Below, piece by piece: positions 6,008 through 7,045 of a DNA stretch of 7,045 nt. Source of the stretch: Burkholderiales bacterium. Lineage in GTDB: Bacteria > Pseudomonadota > Gammaproteobacteria > Burkholderiales > Burkholderiaceae_C. Location of the stretch: the NCBI GenBank assembly GCA_006227785.1, contig SBFU01000029.1, positions 1-7,045 on the forward strand, written 5' to 3'. Within the stretch, counting starts at the first letter, position 1; every line of letters starts with the position of its first letter. The translations under genes and the position numbers were made by a program. The notes under the pieces were generated by a model that had not been told where the DNA came from, searched no databases, and saw only the letters and a program-made list of their open reading frames with translations.

Positions 6008-6589
6008 ATGTTCAAGCGCCTCAAGGCCAAGCTGCCCTCACAGGAGAGCATTCGCGCCAACCGCTGGTTGCGATGGCTGGGGCCACTCATGCACCACCCC
6101 AAGCTGTGGCATTTCAGCCGGCGCGGCATCTCCTTTGGTGTGGCCATCGGCGTGTTTTTCGGCCTGCTGGTGCCGATTGCCCAGATTCCGCTGTCGGTGG
6201 TCACCGCGGTGGTGGTGCGCGCCAATGTGCCGGTGGCCGTGGCCAGCACGCTGGTGTCCAACCCCGCCACCTACGGTCCCCTGTGGTACGGCTCCTACCG
6301 GCTGGGCAAATTTGTGCTCGGGCACGAAACACCGAGCCAGGAAGAGGCCATGGCCCTGCTGGACCGTGCCCAGACCGAGGCCGACAAGGCCCAGACGTCC
6401 AAAGGCACGATCAAGCGCTGGTTCCGCCAGCTCGGTGCCATCGGCAAGCCGCTGATCCTGGGCATGGCACTGATGGCCAGTGTTTCGGGCGTGGCCGCGT
6501 ATTTCATCGTCAGCGGACTGTGGGTCCTGCGGGTACGATGGACACGTTCGCGCCGCTTGCGAGAGCGCGGACCCCAGCGTGTGATCTGA
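6008..6589 (+). CDS. DUF2062 inner-membrane protein
   Basis: The 193-residue protein carries the DUF2062 domain. A basic amphipathic N-terminus (about 1-40) leads into two close hydrophobic hairpin segments (about 41-70 and 73-98). Between and after these lie the family motifs, notably SNPATYGPLWYGSYRLG (84-100). A charged cytoplasmic-type loop (about 105-140, with EEAMALLDRAQTEADKAQ at 112-129) is followed by a last membrane helix (about 147-175) and a strongly basic tail (RWTRSRRLRERGPQR, 177-191). Some DUF2062 proteins occur fused to or beside glycosyltransferases, but no such gene is in view, so no function is assigned. The ATG at 6008 fits the family N-terminus; the ribosome site is weak. 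The next gene starts 45 bases downstream on the same strand, so cotranscription is possible. Confidence 0.88.
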   Translation: MFKRLKAKLPSQESIRANRWLRWLGPLMHHPKLWHFSRRGISFGVAIGVFFGLLVPIAQIPLSVVTAVVVRANVPVAVASTLVSNPATYGPLWYGSYRLGKFVLGHETPSQEEAMALLDRAQTEADKAQTSKGTIKRWFRQLGAIGKPLILGMALMASVSGVAAYFIVSGLWVLRVRWTRSRRLRERGPQRVI

Positions 6590-6634
6590 GGGCCCCGTTT
6601 CGGGCGCCCGAACCCGTTTGCAGGACGATTGCCC
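6590..6634 (+). promoter_or_regulatory. Short spacer with 14-bp palindrome and the FAH-gene ribosome site
   Basis: TTCGGGCGCCCGAA (6599-6612) is a perfect 14-bp palindrome that can fold as a 5-bp stem with a GCGC loop. An overlapping alternative pairs CCCG (6594-6597) with CGGG (6601-6604). No T-run follows, so termination is uncertain. AGGA (6622-6625) lies 9 bases before the ATG at 6635 and is the clearest Shine-Dalgarno of the plus-strand genes here. Confidence 0.4.
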
Positions 6635-7045
6635 ATGAGCCATGTGTTTCCACCAGCAGCGACCGTCTCCGTGCCGGTGGTCGGGCGACCCGAGCGGTTT
6701 CCGGTGCACCGCATCTACTGCGTCGGTCGCAACTACGCGGCCCATGCGCGCGAGATGGGCTTCACCGGGCGCGAGCCGCCCTTCTTCTTCCTCAAGCCGG
6801 CCGACGGGCTGGTGGTCGCCGATGGCCTGGGGCCGACGGCCGTGCCCTACCCCAGCCTGACCGACGACCTGCACCATGAAATCGAGTGTGTGGTGGCGAT
6901 CGGCCGCGGCGGCCGGGACATCGCTGCGGCCGATGCCGCACAGCACATCTTCGGATACGCGGTCGGCATCGACCTCACGCGGCGCGACCTCCAGTTCGCT
7001 GCGCGCGACCAGGGACGCCCCTGGGACGTGTCGAAGGGCTTCGAT
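6635..7045 (+). CDS. Fumarylacetoacetate-hydrolase-family enzyme, 5' part only (acylpyruvase/fumarylpyruvate-hydrolase-like)
   Basis: Only the first 137 codons are present; the reading frame is intact to the window edge, and members of this type are usually about 220-240 residues. RIYCVGRNYAAHAREMG (26-42) and PPFFFLKPAD (48-57) are the typical N-terminal blocks of the small single-domain FAH proteins such as YcgM, FAHD1 and NagK. The metal-binding acids are visible: E82 and E84 in HHEIE (80-84) and D113 in GIDLTRRDLQ (111-120). These enzymes cleave a carbon-carbon bond in acylpyruvates such as fumarylpyruvate, using Mg or Mn in the cytoplasm. Which substrate applies cannot be told from this fragment. 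The start is supported by the AGGA site 9 bases upstream. The family is firm; the specific reaction is open. Confidence 0.9.
   Translation, partial: MSHVFPPAATVSVPVVGRPERFPVHRIYCVGRNYAAHAREMGFTGREPPFFFLKPADGLVVADGLGPTAVPYPSLTDDLHHEIECVVAIGRGGRDIAAADAAQHIFGYAVGIDLTRRDLQFAARDQGRPWDVSKGFD

Noticed and set aside
5911..6270. N-terminal extension of the rsuA frame to the ATG at 6270
   Set aside because: It would run through the divergent spacer and antisense to the DUF2062 gene. The S4 domain begins right after the ATG cluster at 5904-5910, so the extension adds no homologous sequence.
1..7045. Mobile element, defence system, CRISPR array or RNA gene
   Set aside because: No transposase, integrase, nuclease or toxin pair, regularly spaced repeat, tRNA cloverleaf or rRNA segment was seen on either strand. 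The genes look like a conserved core-genome neighbourhood.

Overview
This 7,045-base window is GC-rich and densely coding, and it reads as ordinary chromosomal sequence from a betaproteobacterium. The most likely placement is Burkholderiales, perhaps near Comamonadaceae. That placement rests on codon use, on the EI24 membrane protein followed by a CinA-N-like protein, and on the general character of the proteins. It is an inference, not a database match. I see no mobile element, tRNA, rRNA, CRISPR array or phage signature. The genome's high GC leaves many long open frames antisense to the real genes.

Layout from left to right. (1) A minus-strand pair, 1799 to 10: an EI24/CysZ-like multispanning membrane protein, then a stand-alone CinA N-terminal (MoaB/Mog-fold) protein. 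Only 5 bases separate them, so they are probably one operon. (2) Divergently, from 1872, an alpha/beta hydrolase with a complete Ser-Asp-His set. (3) A secreted M48 zinc metalloprotease with C-terminal TPR-like helices, starting at 2847. It resembles the BepA periplasmic protease/chaperone in layout and carries a combined twin-arginine and lipoprotein signal. (4) A membrane-anchored protein with a DUF2726-like cytoplasmic domain, 4384-5112, preceded by a plausible extended -10 promoter. (5) Convergent to it, rsuA on the minus strand (5904 to 5167), the 16S rRNA pseudouridine-516 synthase. (6) Divergent from rsuA, a DUF2062 membrane protein (6008-6589). (7) The first 137 codons of a fumarylacetoacetate-hydrolase-family enzyme, cut by the window end.

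Apart from the EI24/CinA-N pair and possibly the DUF2062/FAH pair, the genes look like independent units, and I see no shared pathway. The proteins cover nucleotide or cofactor metabolism, ribosome modification, envelope quality control and catabolism of small acids.

I found no convincing new multi-gene system. The points that merit a second look are mostly regulatory: a perfect 10-bp dyad between rsuA and the DUF2062 gene whose arms read outward as the same -10-like string; the same CGAGAAT string in the other divergent spacer; a repeated ATTGCAAA octamer around the promoter of the DUF2726-like gene; and that gene's apparent loss of the usual acidic residue of its domain.
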